The notes beneath the pieces are model-generated. The model was not told the origin of the DNA. It made no database searches and saw nothing but the letters and a program-made list of their open reading frames with translations. The position numbers and the translations under genes are program-made. From Salvator merianae (lineage: Eukaryota > Chordata > Lepidosauria > Squamata > Teiidae): 64,000 nt of DNA. The stretch lies in contig QVOM02000034.1 in the NCBI GenBank assembly GCA_003586115.2, positions 13,061,730 through 13,125,729 on the forward strand. The letters are read 5' to 3'. Positions 22,761-35,037 of this stretch are shown here, piece by piece (the stretch's first letter is position 1; every line of letters begins with the position of its first letter).

Positions 22761-23019
22761 TGTTTTTTGGGTGGGAATGTTGCAATGGGTGTCCCTGATT
22801 CTAACTTTGAATAGAAGGTTTGTAGTTTCCAGAGGATTTCAGATTCTCTTCCCATGGTACAGAGCAGAATTCTCCATATTTTGTGGTCCTGTGAGCATAT
22901 GTTGGCATTCAGAGAAAGTTCTGTTGGTGACAGTGGCAAACAGTTGCCATTTTTTAAAATGAACAAAAAAGCTGGATACAAAATGAAACCAGAGAGAAGT
23001 AGCTGCTCTGACCATGGAG

Positions 23020-23022
23020 GAC

Positions 23023-23076
<54 letters not shown>

Positions 23077-23091
23077 AGGGAGGGAGGGAGG

Positions 23092-23181
<90 letters not shown>

Positions 23182-23183
23182 AA
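23020..23183. repeat. Polypurine microsatellite block (GA)n-(GGGA)n-(GA)n-(GAAA)n
   Basis: An almost uninterrupted polypurine strand of about 160 bases made of four consecutive motif zones. The apparent ORFs on both strands here are artefacts of the repeat. Confidence 0.97.
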
Positions 23184-23479
23184 CCAATTTTGCTTCATTG
23201 AGTACAAATCACTCAACATCTTGATATGAACCACACTCATAAATAAGATGAACATACTCTCAGTGCTAAGAAGCCTATTGGATAGCCAGTAGCCAATCAC
23301 AGTCTCTCAGATGATAATCTACCTCGCCAGACTGTTAGGAGGCTGGAAAAGAGGAGGCCATGTACAACAGCCCTAATAATCTCGGAGACAGGGCACAACA
23401 TCAGAGATATAAACCACTTATACTCTTTATAATGAACTTACAGAGCTGCCAACTGCTGAAATTAAAAACTCCTGAGGGT

Positions 23480-23715
23480 GGGGTGGCAGTAGATGCCACT
23501 GGGTTGAGTGACATAGCCAGGCAGATCTGCTGGACAGGCCTTCTTGGTAGTGCCACCACCCTTAAAAACTAAGTGGGTGGAAATTTGGGAACGAGCCTTC
23601 GCTGTGACAGCATCCAGGCTGTGAAATGAGCCTGTCTTCTGAGTTGAATCAAGCAACATCATTACACATTTTTAGACTTTTTCTTAAAACATTCTCAGTT
23701 CGTAGTAAGTGTATA
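23480..23715 (+). repeat. CR1/L2-group LINE C-terminal fragment
   Basis: Broken frame resembling the LINE C-terminus: GNERAFAVTASRL, then an LWNE-like site and a TFS region. Heavily decayed. Confidence 0.5.
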
Positions 23716-24131
23716 TATTCATCATCTTGGGTCCATTATAGAAGAAAGGCCAGGTATGAATATAAGAAAATGTAACAACAAATGGTTTAAACTGCTTTTA
23801 GCTGCTGTGTTTTGTTCTCTTTTCAATTTTGTGTGTGCATTTTGGACTGAGTTTATTGTTAATTGTACATTATTCTTCATGCATGCTCCCCTTAGTAGTT
23901 GATTTAATGGACCATATAGAAAGAAATCAATATAAGAATTTAAAAAGAGGGTGTTGGGAGAGGTTGGATTAGTAAAAGAGGCCATTATATTTTTCCAAAT
24001 CCCATCCATAGTGTTATTTTTATTTATTATCTGTGCTCTATCTTAATGTCCCCTGGCAGAGGACAGGAAAGACTATAAAAGCCAGTAACTATTCTTCTTA
24101 TGAAGTGAATTAATTCTTCAAATATAAAAAG

Positions 24132-24522
24132 ATGGGGGGAGGGTCCAAATACCTAAAGGAGCGTCTTCTCCCATATCAGCCTGCCCCTGCCTTAAGATCT
24201 GCAGATGAGGCCCTCCTGGTAGCTAAAGGGGTGGGAACCCGGGATAGGGCCTTTTCAGTGGTGGCCCCCAGACTGTGGAACACTCTTCCCTCTGAGGTGC
24301 ATCAAGCTTCTTCACTTTACATCTTTAGGAGAGTAAAAAAGACGCACCTATTTACCCTTGCCTTTGGCTAAAGGTACAGCTTTTGCTCCCTACTTTCAGA
24401 CTCCTGTTTTATTGCATGCCTTTTATGAGTTTTTTTTGTTGTTGTTGTTGTTTTAATTGTTGTAACCTGCCCTGAGACCTTTGGGTATAGGGCAGGATAA
24501 AAATGCAAATAAATAGATAAAT
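24132..24522 (+). mobile_element. L2-like LINE 3' fragment with ORF end and tail
   Basis: ORF2 C-terminus KYLKERLLPYQPAPALRSAD, GTRDRAFSVVAPRLWNTLPS and a stop at 24369-24371, then a 3' UTR with (GTT)n and the terminus AACCTGCCCTGAGACC, TTTGGGTATAGGGCAGGATA and an AAATA-type tail. This copy links the many solo 3' ends in the window to a coding LINE. Confidence 0.85.
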
Positions 24523-24654
24523 ACACGTAAGAAAGGTGAGAAAAAGAGAGATAAGAGGAACCTACACACTCTAATCTATGTTCAACACAGCTCATAACAG
24601 AGAAGTAGGACAGCCAGATGAAAACAGAGCTGGGCTTTTGTGGCTTTAGAATTG

Positions 24655-24846
24655 GTGTTGTGGTTGTTAGGTACCATCGAGTCATAGCCTACTCCTGGTT
24701 AACTGCATGAGCATCTCCATGGGCACCTCTAGGCAGTTTTCTTAGTAGAACTATAGAAGTGGTTTGCCATTGCCTACTTCTGGGAATCAAACTGGTGACA
24801 CTTTGCTTTTCCGGCTTATTGCATTACCACTGCGCTACAGCCCCTT
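24655..24846 (-). repeat. tRNA-derived SINE (full head and body)
   Basis: The complement starts GGGGCTGTAGCGCAGTGGTA (A-box) and has AGTTTGATTCCC (B-box), a body AGGCAATGGCAAACCACTTC and an end GACTCGATGGTACCTAACAA. Confidence 0.8.
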
Positions 24847-25014
24847 CCTTAGAATTGATTCAGAAGAGAAGATTTTAGCCTTCTATTATACAAGTTATAC
24901 TTGCTGAAACTCCCTCTTCTGCTCTCCCGCTATGGGGTAGGAACTCTGTATAAGGATTGGGACTGCAGGATGAAGTGCCACTGAGAGGACTCCTTTTTGT
25001 TCTCTTCTTTTTAC

Positions 25015-25300
25015 ACAAGGCATAGTGAATTTATGGAATTCGCTATCATAAGAGAGTGTTCATTATCAGCCGTGATGGCTTGAAGTAAATTAAAAAGAAG
25101 ACTGTGAATGGCTACTGGCCCCGATGGCTGTAACTCCCTCTGATGCAGAAGCAGTATGCCTCCAAGGACCAGATGCGGAAAGACTGCGTGCAAGGCAAGC
25201 TAATATACTCATGCTTTGATTGTGGGCTTCCAGAAGTAACAGGTTGGCCACTGCTGGACTAGATGGGCTCCAAGAGGTATTGTTTAACTAATTTCTTGCT
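25015..25300 (+). repeat. CR1 LINE 3' region
   Basis: TGGAATTCGCTATCATAAGA, GTGATGGCTTGAAGTAAATT, GAATGGCTACTGGCCCCGAT, GGTTGGCCACTGCTGGACTA: the typical CR1 3' UTR order, lacking the octamer tail. Confidence 0.78.
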
Positions 25301-26964
25301 TTTTTCCTGTCGTATCTGTCTACTTTGGAAGAATGTGCCAGTCAGCATAAAGGAGTCCATTTCAACCTGTGAGTGAGCTGAATGACTGCTTACACCCATA
25401 TCATTCTTTGCAGCACTGTGAGAGCTCATAACAGCAAGAAGCACTTATCAGATTTAAACTTGCAAAGGGATATTAAAAGATAATTATCCCTTTTCTTCCA
25501 ATTAAGCTGAGCACTGCTGAGCTTTCTGCTATAAAAATGTGACACTTGTGATGGAAGCTAAGCTGCAACAGGTGCTGTTTAGTTTCAAGCTTTATTTAAA
25601 AGCACATGAATGCTAGTTCCTGAGACAGTCCAGACACATAGCTTTTGCTCAAGGCAAAACAATATTTCTTGCACAGATTTTCCACTCAAGATAATTGCTA
25701 ATAGCCAAGTGCATAGTTCCAATCCTATGGCAAACTGATGGTTTACAGTGCAATCTGTAGCACATCTATTCCTAGTATTTATTCTTCTTGAAAAAAAACT
25801 CTGTTCTTTAATTCATATTGTTTTTCAGGGGGGAATAGTTTAAACAACAGTGTAAGTATTTAAAATTGTGCTTGGCAATTTTGTGAACAGCTAAATTCAC
25901 CACACAACACCTTTTCTTTTGCAGAAACTCTGGGTCTGGAAAATCTGTGCAGTTGAACCGAGGAAAACATGGCAGCTTCCTGTATTGCCAGCCTAAATTG
26001 GTGCACCATACAGAAGGGGAAAGGAATATTATTTTCCCCAGAGAAGCCTTTTTCAACAGCTGCTCCACCCCTTGTCCCTTTGTTTTTTTGCTCAGCAGCA
26101 AGTACCCAGGCATTGATTGAATGCCATCTTGGTGCAAATAGCACCAGACGACAGCAGCAGCAGAATTTCATTGACACATCTAAGAAAGCTCAGTTAACTG
26201 TCAGTCTTGTCAGAATGCCAGCATGATTTCAACATCTGTGAAGACCCTAAAAGCGAGATAAAAATGCAAGAAAACTTAGGGAGATTTTAAAAATATATGT
26301 ATATAATTTTGTAGAGAATAGTTTGCTACAAGATGGATAAATGTAGTCAAGATTTTGTCAAGGAAAAAACCAGTCTCATTCCTCCTGCCCCTTTATGTAC
26401 TAGGAGATGAACTGGAGAACAACATAGGTACATTTCTGTAGCTGACCTTTTAGTTCATTCTTATCCACACTTCTGTGTTTGTGAAGACTCCTATCAAAGT
26501 AGCTCTCCATCCATGATTTGTTTTCTGGGATGGCTGCATAGCTGAGATTTGCAAAGTACAAGCAGTTCCGTTTTCAACTGCAGGCTGACCGCTTGGGCAT
26601 GCATGTTTCGGCTCTTCATCTTAAATTAAATTATACTGACAGCAGCTGGCGCCTCAGCTGGAAAGGGAGGAAGCCAAGTCACATAGACAAGGAAACAATG
26701 TTGATCTTATAATTTAGCTAAAAGCATGACAATAATATAGAGGAAAACATCTGTCTTGCTGCCGGAGAGAAGCATTCAGCTCCATCTTGCAGGACACCCC
26801 ATCACAACTAATAAGCAATATTGTAGGAGAGTTTGAATTTTGGGTCTCTTTAAAATGGTCTCAATCTGTTCATAGCTATTTTAAATCTGGTAAATTTTTC
26901 ATTGATCCCAGCACGTAATTTTTTCCTTCAATGAGGAAAGCAGAACCAACATCCAAATTCACTA
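25301..26964. other. No recognised feature
   Basis: About 1.7 kb in which I recognise no gene or repeat family. Confidence 0.5.
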
Positions 26965-27150
26965 CTGTACATTTTATTTATTTATTTATTTATTTATTAG
27001 TTTTATATCCCACCCATCCCGAATTGGGCTCTGGGCCAACAATTAAAAGTTACAAGTTACAAGTAAAAATTACAATTAAAACATCAATAAAAACACCAGA
27101 AATTATCAAACAATGAAATACTAAAATATTAAAACGTTCAAAACATCAAG
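26965..27150 (-). repeat. L2-like LINE 3' end with (TTTA)n tail
   Basis: TTTATTTATTTATTTATTTA, TATCCCACCCATCCCGAATT, then AAAACATCAATAAAAACACC. Complement of the 24460-24522 terminus class. Confidence 0.75.
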
Positions 27151-27924
27151 ACCCCCAGTTACCCCTCCAATAAAACAACTGTAAACATTACATAGAAATG
27201 AAATAACAGGGTCCAGAATACTACTTTAACAGGACTGTCGCTGGGGCTGAATAGAAATTGGCTGTACAGTCCAGCCACCCTCATAATCGGGCTGGTGGCG
27301 CTAGCAACAATAAAATGCTGTTGCGTAATGTGCTTCTTTCTTTCCCTACATTCTTGGCAGTGGCAGCCAGTGCGTGGGGCACGGGGACAGGGATGAAAGG
27401 CAGCCCATAATTTGGCTGTCATGCTTTTGGCCAGGTCTCCATTATAAGACCTTCCCACACGGGAAGACACGAAAACATCCTGCCTCCCTTATATTACATA
27501 GTCAGACATTTAAGATTCAGGGAGTGTCTCCACTGTCCCGGCCTCAGTGCCGGTTCAAGCTTCTCTGCAGGCTTCTCCTGGTTTGAGGCAGCCTCGTCAA
27601 ACCTTGGCTCCACTGCCACCTCCAAGGTTGCCATTTTGAAGTTTTTGCACTTGTGCTTGGAGGGCCTCCTTGCTCTCTGTGTGCATGTGCAAAAGACCTG
27701 CATGGAAAAGCAACATGTTTTGCTGGGATAAGAGCTCAGCTCAGCGTGCAGGAAGCGGCTTCAGAGCTGCTTTTTATGCACTGAGGTTTTTGTGATGTGG
27801 AGGTGGATTTTGTACGTGTGTTTTGTTGAAATAGTTACTGAAATAGACAGTGCCCTGAACCCTATAGCACAGAAATCACTAACTAATGGAATTGGCTTTT
27901 CTGGAATATGTTAGGCATAGTGTT

Positions 27925-28000
27925 TCAGCTAGGGATACTGATAGCTACTGTTAGACTACCACTCCCAGCATTCTAAGTCATTCCTTGAACCCAAGCATCC
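27925..28000. repeat. hAT-like miniature element remnant
   Basis: TACTGTTAGACTACCACTCC then CAGCATTCT, a diverged left half of the reptile palindromic element. Confidence 0.4.
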
Positions 28001-28899
28001 AAGTTCAAACAACAAAGAGCAACAGATAACCATGTCAAAATTGAACTTTTCCAAAAGAAGAGAAAAGCTCATGGTGGGTGTGCACTCAGAGACAGGGCTG
28101 GCTGGCATCTGAGGACAGACCAATCAACCTGTACCTTACTCAGTATGGGCAGAGCTTTTTCCTGATGAGCACTCCAGTTCTTTGCACACCAGCTGTCTGT
28201 CTGTCTGACCAGCCGGCTGCTGAGAGAACTGAGCTGCAGCATGTAAAAGGAAAATCTTTTTTCTTTGCAATGAGTAGACGTCTCTTCCACGTCTCCTGAG
28301 CCTCTTTCTTCCTTTCAAATGGAAAGGTACATTTTTGGGGTTACTATTTGTTACTTCTCATTGCTGAAAGTGGATCCCTGGGGCCAGGAGAGGAGAGGAA
28401 CCGTGGCTGGCTGATCACCCCATTTTGAGGGCTGATAGGGAAGACAGAACTCAAGCCAAGTTCCCCCAGTATTTCTACAGGCAAGTTCTCAGTGAGTCTG
28501 CTGTTCAGCTCTGCAAAGCACTCGAGCCAGCTCAAGTTATCCCGGTCCAATATGAGTCAAGTCCCAGAACACAGGCTTATGCAAGTCCCTACTTTATGCA
28601 CTCATCTATCAGCAACACTGGCTAAGTGTTAAGTACAGCCATTGGGATTTATATCAACCTGTCCCAATTACATTTTAGGACTCACTTTAAAAAAAGTTAA
28701 ATTAATTTGTCTCTTGTTGTGTCTACACATGAAATGAGGCAATACTGGACTTTTTTTTTTTGTTAAGATCCCTACTCAAAATGAATTTGCATCTAATGAA
28801 TAAGGTGAAAACAAACTTAAATCCTGGCATATAAACAGAGACTTTAAAAATACATTGCTTTCCCCCATCCCTCCTTATCCTCACCTATTTTCTCATTTC

Positions 28900-29880
28900 C
28901 CAATGCCCCCCCCCATACTAACAGCTCATCAAAAATGGAAACTCTTCCAAAGTGGATACTATAAACTGTCTGATTATGTCACAGCTGAAGGTCTTCTTAT
29001 AGATGTCCAAGAAATAACACAAATTCTCCAAGAAGGTTCACAGAATTGCTTAACACCTTCCCTTTTCTGCAAATTCCTGCATTCTCTGACCTCTGTTGGG
29101 AATCTTTCTTGGCCATTGATGTTGTATAAACAATTATTATTCTCTCCTCCTGATATAAATAGAGGTTTGGTCTCTTCTATTTATGATTTCCTTTTAACAC
29201 TTGAACATACTTCCCTTGCTGGCCCAAAAGGCCTTTGGGAACTGGACTGCAAACTTACTATCTCCGAGGAGGAATGGCATAATCTATTGACCACAAAATT
29301 CTTGTGTTCTAACGCCGACATCAGAGAGATGAATAATAAGGTACTGCATAGGTGGTACATGACACCAGTTAAACTGGCACATATTACTAACTCAAGGCAA
29401 ATAATTTGCTGGCAATGCCAATCTGAAAAAGGCACATTTATCCATCAATGGTGGACGTGTCACAAAGTTGGCCAATTTTGGACCCAAATTAATAAAGAAC
29501 TTAATGAATCTTTTAAAATTGGAATTCACTTCACTCCGGAAATGAGTTTGATTAACTTATTTGTAGGTAAAAATGCTTCTCAAAAGCATAAGCTTTTTTT
29601 AAAATTTGCATTTGCATCAGCTAAATGAGTAATCGCAAAAAACTGGAAAAACTATGATTCCCTCAGCTTGGACAAGTGGTACTCTCACCTATGGGACACT
29701 GCAACATCTAAATATATTGCTATGCAAGTGAAACAAATAAAGGGCCAGGGGTCCCTACTGAAATATAATGGGATATGGTTTCCTCTTCTAGACAATCATA
29801 TACAAACTAGTAGAACCTTGATCTTCCGTCCCTTGCCACTACAAAACTGGCTTTCCTCCAATGCTCATTGTATCCCTCTA
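28900..29880 (+). mobile_element. L1 LINE fragment, ORF2 C-terminal region
   Basis: One frame reads about 240 residues of L1 ORF2 C-terminus: KWKLFQSGYYKLSD, LHRWYMTPVKLAHI (165-178 of the frame from 28855) and the L1-type zinc knuckle CWQC...H...C (Cys 185, Cys 188, His 197, Cys 202), then WTQINKELNESF. A single TGA at 29626-29628 interrupts it; the same frame goes on with KNWKNYDSLSLDKWYSHLW to about 29800. The element is 5' truncated, and its 3' part lies beyond the SINE at 29881-30112. Confidence 0.85.
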
Positions 29881-30112
29881 GTGGGAGGTGCTTGTGGTTA
29901 GCATGTCAGACTCTTATCTGGAACTCTCCCGGTTCCAGTCTGCACTCTGCATGAAGCCAGCTGGGTGACCTCGGGCTCGTCATAGCTCTGTTCTGAGTTC
30001 TCACAGCCCCACCTACCTCACAGGGTGTCTGTTATGGGGAGAAGAACAGAAGGTGAGTCCCTTCGGGTGAGAAAAGCGGGGTATAAAAAACCAACTCTTC
30101 TTCTTTTCTCTT
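29881..30112 (+). repeat. Sauria-type SINE inserted in the L1
   Basis: tRNA-like head with a B-box-like GGTTCCAGTC near 29931, then ATGAAGCCAGCTGGGTGACC, CACAGCCCCACCTACCTCAC, AGGGTGTCTGTTATGGGGAG, and the tail GAAAAGCGGGGTATAAAAAA, CCAACTCTTCTTCTT. This is the layout of squamate Sauria SINEs, whose 3' end is shared with Bov-B LINEs. Confidence 0.88.
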
Positions 30113-30345
30113 CTTTCAGCCTATACGTAAAGATCTATCATCCAGGTAGTTACAGTATGGTCTTCCTTGTTATTAGCTGGCGATGTTCTCCATGTATATA
30201 CATATATGCATTAACTCACATGCACAGACTTGATTGTTTCTAAATGTTTATTGTTGTTTGAATATTTGTTATTTCTGCTTCTACATTTTGCAGTTGTTAT
30301 AAATGTCATAAGTAAACAAATAAACATATATTAAAAAAAATATAT
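30113..30345 (+). mobile_element. L1 3' UTR, distal part after the SINE
   Basis: Continues the L1 of 28900-29880 and ends in AATAAACATATATTAAAAAAAA, a polyadenylation-signal-like motif and a short A tail. The 3' UTR assignment is inferred from position. Confidence 0.6.
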
Positions 30346-31189
30346 GTTGCTTCATTTAAACAGCAAGACGAATTCTTATCAATCCAATGAGCTGTCAACA
30401 TTATTTACTAATTGTTCAATACGTGCTAATAGTTGCAGGCAGGTTTCTTAATGACTGAGCAAAGCTGCCAGATATGGCTTGCTCCTATTTGCTTAAATAT
30501 GATAATGTAAACCGCTGAAATTGATGAAGACTTGCCAAGAAATTCTTCTCAGGCTTTGAATGGTCAGATGAGCTGTAGCCAGGTCCATACAAGGAATAGA
30601 GAAATCTTCAGTTTTACTCCATTTTTGAAATTTGGTCAATCCACTGCAATCACTTTGTGCCCTTGCACCCCATAGCATTGTGTGAATACTTACACAACTT
30701 TTGTAAACAAACATTCTACATTTTACAGTTATTCTTTCAGGTTGGCAGGAGTCCTTGCCTATATCTGCAAAGTTGTGTACCTGTGGATTCCTTACCAGGT
30801 GAGTTACCCACTATTATAGATGCTGACTGCCTGTCAGGTCCAAACACATAAAAAAAAACATGCAAAGTGTAGTTATCCTGTTAAATACTACTGGAAATTA
30901 TACAATTTTCCTAGATAAAAAGAAGTCATTTTTGGAACTGGAAGGGAGCTCCAAGGTCAGGCAGGGAAATTATTTTTGTGACTGCCACGTAACTGGTATT
31001 TCCTAGGCAACTTAAGGAACTATTAAAATAGAATTTTAAAAAGCAAATAATCATGTATAGTTAAAGCAGTGGAAACAGCTTGCAGCTGGAAGAAGCATAA
31101 TGATACTACCAGCCACACAAGAAAGTCCCTTTCCTTCTGGCCATCCACTCTTCATTTCAGGGGCTATAGTATCGTTGCTAGGTCACAAC

Positions 31190-31340
31190 ATTTATTTCTT
31201 TACTATTCATTTATTTCTCAGTGTTTATATCTCACCCTTTACCAAAGGTCCCAGGCCAGTCACAACACTCAGTAAACATATTCAACATAAAACATTAATA
31301 GGACAATAGTAAGACCATTGAAACCTAATTAAAAAAACAG
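31190..31340 (-). repeat. L2-like LINE 3' end
   Basis: TATATCTCACCCTTTACCAA, AGGTCCCAGGCCAGTCACAA, CATAAAACATTAATAGGACA: complement of the L2-like terminus. Confidence 0.72.
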
Positions 31341-31654
31341 TCCTCGCAGCCTAGCTGGACAACCTGAGCAGGAAGCTAAACATGAAAGGCCTGGGTGAAG
31401 GGTACATTTTAACCAGAGGCTGAAAGCCACATAAAGAGGTCATTTAGAAATATGCATTCAGTTGTGTAACAGATGTTCCTTGACTGGTCTCCTCTCAACA
31501 CCCCCTGAATGCCCTCTTTATCGCAACCTGTTCTCATGGTTCCCCAAACCCTCCAGAAGTTTTTGGACGTGAAGAACTGAGGAGGTAAAGAGCAACAGAA
31601 AACGCATTAGCTTCATCTTCCAAGTGACAGGCCTTCACATGCTTAAAGACAGAA

Positions 31655-33000
31655 TATCATAAGAACATAAGAGAAGCCCTGTTGGATGAGGCCACAGCTC
31701 AACTAGTTCAGCATCTTATCTCACATTGTGGCCCACATCTTACTTCTGGACATTCTCAAGCAGAAGACAAAAATGAAGCAGTCACCTGGTCTTGACTCCC
31801 TACAAGTGGTGTCTGTCTCTCAAACCCAGAGATAGTATCCAAGCATGGTATGTTCCGAAATATTCCCTAGTGCCTAACAATCTAAACTCTTCCTCTTGGC
31901 ACTACTGTCTCATCCATGCACTGAAGCTTCTGAGCTCTGCCTATCTAGCTGGCCCTGCATATGGAACAGGTAGCATTTCTGAGAAGGCAGCCTTGGATAT
32001 CCTAAACTTCAGTCTTCTATCTAAAAAGCTAAATTTGGCTTCCAGGTCACTCTGCTTATTCAAAGCCACTGCTAGCAACATGCGCCACAACTACTGGCTC
32101 CTCCACAGCACTGTCTGCCAACCTACGTAGATGCTGTGTGATGTTTGCACCCTTTGTACCCAACAGAAAAGAAGCCTCCCTCTCCCCACCACTGTAGGAA
32201 TATCGTTGGTGCAAGAGGATATAGGCAAACCATCTGAGAAAGGGGTCCCACCAAAAGGGGCCTGTGCCTCTTCCTCAGTCTGATGCCCTCCAACCCTGAG
32301 TCCGCCACTCTCCAAAGCAGCTGAAAGGATGCCTATCGTGGAGTGGGATGACCCTATTGCATACCTGAAGGTCTTGTCCAGATGCCTATCACTCTCGCTG
32401 TCTCTCTGCTTCTCTTGCTCAGCTACCTCGGCTACAAGGAAAGAAACCCATTCCCTGAGGACCAGCATCCATGACTTCTGCCCAGTAGGTGGATTATCAT
32501 ATATGTGACACTCACTGCATAATATAAGGAAGCCCCCTGCTCCTGGTGACCATCTATCTTTATTATTTATTTTATCCTTCCACATTATCCCTCTACATGC
32601 ACCTGAAAACTCCTGATTCCTTTTGCTTAGTCTCAGGAGAACAACCTTCTTCCAACAGAATCCATGCTCAAACTGATCTTCCTCTCCCTGCTGAGGAATG
32701 TGGGTCCTCCCACTCGCTTCTCTGAATCAGCAGCAACTGTAAACCTCTCCTCCCTAAGACCATGCACTCAGGATTCAGGTAAGAAACAGTCACCTTTCAG
32801 CCACTGAAGCAGTCATGCGCCAAGTGCCAAACAAAACTCTCCAGCACACCACAAACTCAACAGAATACTGTCAGTTATCCCACCACATTCCCCGAAAAGC
32901 TCCAGATCCCTTTCCTTTGGCCATTCTCAAGAAAACAACCTTCTTCCAACAGAGTTCTTGCCCAAAACTTTCAATGTAGCGTTATCCCTGTTTTCCATGC
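31655..33000 (-). mobile_element. CR1 LINE copy A: 5' part fused to 3' tail
   Basis: Minus-strand CR1. The lower end (31655-31850) is the CR1 3' tail and UTR (CATAAGAACATAAGAGAAGC). From about 31857 upward it is instead CR1 ORF1 and leader, colinear with 38058-39270 of copy B. On the minus strand ORF1 shows a Cys-rich start, a coiled-coil-like LREWVSFLVAEVAEQEKQRD and ESGGLRVGGHQTEEE. The rest of ORF1, the endonuclease and the RT are missing. Confidence 0.7.
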
Positions 33001-33856
33001 TAAAAATGTCTAATTCCTTTAAGATTTTCTCATTGCATTAGGACTCCAGCTGCTCCATCATCTTTCTTGTCTTCCCCAGGAAATGTTCCAGTTTGTCAAT
33101 GCTATAATGCAGATAAGAGTACAGCTGAAACTGTGATTAAATCAAAATGTAGTAGTATCATTATATCTTCAATTGTTTGCAAAAGATGTAGCAGCTTAGA
33201 ATGACACATTACTAAACTGTGCTACTTAATACACAATACTTGACAACAGTCCATATCACATTGGTATGCTTTTATTTGTTACGTATCAGAAAGCTACAAA
33301 AGACTCTTGGCTCCTTTGAATAGAAATACTTCATCTTAGCCTTATCCATCTTTGAGAATTATTCTGCCACAGGGAGGCAAGCCAAGACAGGGTCCACAGA
33401 AATGTTTCTGCAGCATTCATCACCACACAGCCTCTTAAACATTAGATTATTGCATCTGGAAATATCTCGCATTTGGGAATGACCTCCATTAGCTAAAGTC
33501 TTCTTGAGCTATACCTTGGCCCATAATGTACAATGCTATAATAAATCTAAAAGAAGAAATGGACAGGGTAACATTGTGATCAAAGATCTGTTTCTGTAGT
33601 ATTTTAATATATACAACCCTGTCATTCATACTGAGCAGAACTAATGGCAAAATTAGGCCTCCTCACTTTTGAAAAAGGGTGCAAGTTCCCCTTCCTTTTC
33701 TAAGAAAAGTCAGTTTCAATTAACTGCTTTTTTGAATTTAACATATATAGCTATATATAGCAAGGGCTGCACATCATACCAAAAGCACAAAGATCTCGTT
33801 TGCAAGAGGAAAAGTAGCAGAGGGGAAAGTAAGGTTTCTGAGAAAGCATATACTTG

Positions 33857-33862
33857 TTTATT
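33857..33862 (-). promoter_or_regulatory. Possible RTF2 polyadenylation signal next to the stop codon
   Basis: AATAAA on the minus strand follows the RTF2 TGA without a gap. If used, the 3' UTR would be only some tens of bases. No clear GU-rich element follows. A second AATAAA near 33267 (TTTATT on the plus strand) is an alternative about 0.6 kb downstream. Confidence 0.35.
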
Positions 33863-34050
33863 TCAGAAATAGTATGCTGTATGTGTAATCCAGTTGGAGG
33901 ACTCTTCCTTGGAGCGCTTGGCCGAGCTGTGGGAAGTAAAAATAGACTTGTATGCTTCCGATTTCTCCTCCATGTGTGCAATGGGTCGCTTGGAAGGGCC
34001 AGTTGCATTTTTGCTGTCTTTTCCGGATGAAGAAGAGGCACTCTCGCTGG
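33863..34050 (-). CDS. RTF2: RTF2 last coding exon (C-terminus)
   Basis: This is the terminal coding exon of replication termination factor 2, a nuclear protein of the Rtf2 family that acts at stalled replication forks. The minus-strand acceptor AG lies at 34051-34052, after a short pyrimidine-containing tract. The exon enters with two bases of a split codon, then reads 61 residues to a TGA at 33863-33865. The visible protein is a Ser-rich, low-complexity linker (SESASSSSGK), then SKRPIA, then the conserved tail with EAYKSIFTSHSSAKRSKEES and the end WITHTAYYF. From memory, vertebrate RTF2 ends in nearly the same way (SSAKRSKEES, then a Trp-x-Thr-His-Thr motif). The upstream exon at 35038-35124 leaves exactly one base, which completes the split codon. 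An AATAAA motif follows the stop codon directly. Identification is very likely; the exact 3' UTR is not known. Confidence 0.93.
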
Positions 34051-35037
34051 CTGCCACAGGATGAAACAATTAGAAAAGATAAGTGAACTCTGTTCATAAA
34101 AATGCTAGAGTGGGCATGCAGTGCAAAGGCTCGCTTTTTTCCCCTTTTTTTCTCTTTTCCTTTTTCTTTTACTAATTTCCACCCTGAGCCAAGTGGTCTT
34201 AATGTGGGTTACATAATACATTTCCAAGTAAAGATGGATTCACTAATATTTAATTTTAAGGTAGGTTTAAACTGAAGTCAGGGTTAATTTTCTCAGGTCT
34301 TGACTGAGGTTAGACACAGAATTATTCATAATGCAGCTTTAAAATCAGGCCTGTGCAGCTTCCATGGCTCAGGCACAATATAAGGTCCACTACTGACATC
34401 AGCCAGAGAAGGTCTTTAAAATAATGAAATAAATCTGTGTTAAGTGATTGGGTCTGGGGACCAATATTTTAATTTTCTCTTAAGACCACAGTGATGACAT
34501 ATTAAGATTCTTCACATGCTACCACCCTTTGAACATTGGGAGGTGATGGAACTACAAAGAAATGACCCCTCCTACTGATCTTAAATGCTGGACACGGCCA
34601 GGTAGTCTTTCAGGTATTTGGGAGCTGAGTCACTTTGGGCTTTTTAAGCTAATAGAACCTCCTAGCTGTCAAGCCCAACTGCCCAGTTCTGTTCTGCTGT
34701 AATAAGTGTGTGCAGGACATTTGTCCCCCTCTCGAAACCTTGCAGGTCAGTCAGGCTCCCATATCAATGGAAGCTCATCAGCAGTGAAGCTGAGATGGAG
34801 ACTAGATGGTGCTAAAAGCAGGCATTATGGTCCTCATTTTCTAAGTCAGTTCAGATCCCTGTGCCAGTTCAGATGCCTACCATGGTGTCTGCTTTTAGTG
34901 CCATCTCATGCTGGATGGCAATAAATGCCTTGAGGATCCAGCTGCAAGTGGTTCACAAAGGCTCATTTCACAGTACTACTGAATGTGATGTTTTAAGAAA
35001 AAATGGATACCATTAAACATTTGACACCAAGTTGTAC
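34051..35037 (-). other. RTF2: RTF2 last intron
   Basis: About 1 kb between the last two RTF2 exons. I see pyrimidine- and purine-rich stretches near 34135-34170 but no recognisable repeat family or other gene. Confidence 0.7.

Noticed and set aside
22839..23300. Several long ORFs on both strands rich in FLSFFL or REREREKE
   Set aside because: They are translations of the (GA)n/(GAAA)n microsatellite.
32091..32585. 164-residue minus-strand ORF as a host gene
   Set aside because: It matches the ORF1 coiled-coil region of the CR1 element, with a second copy at 38549-38776.
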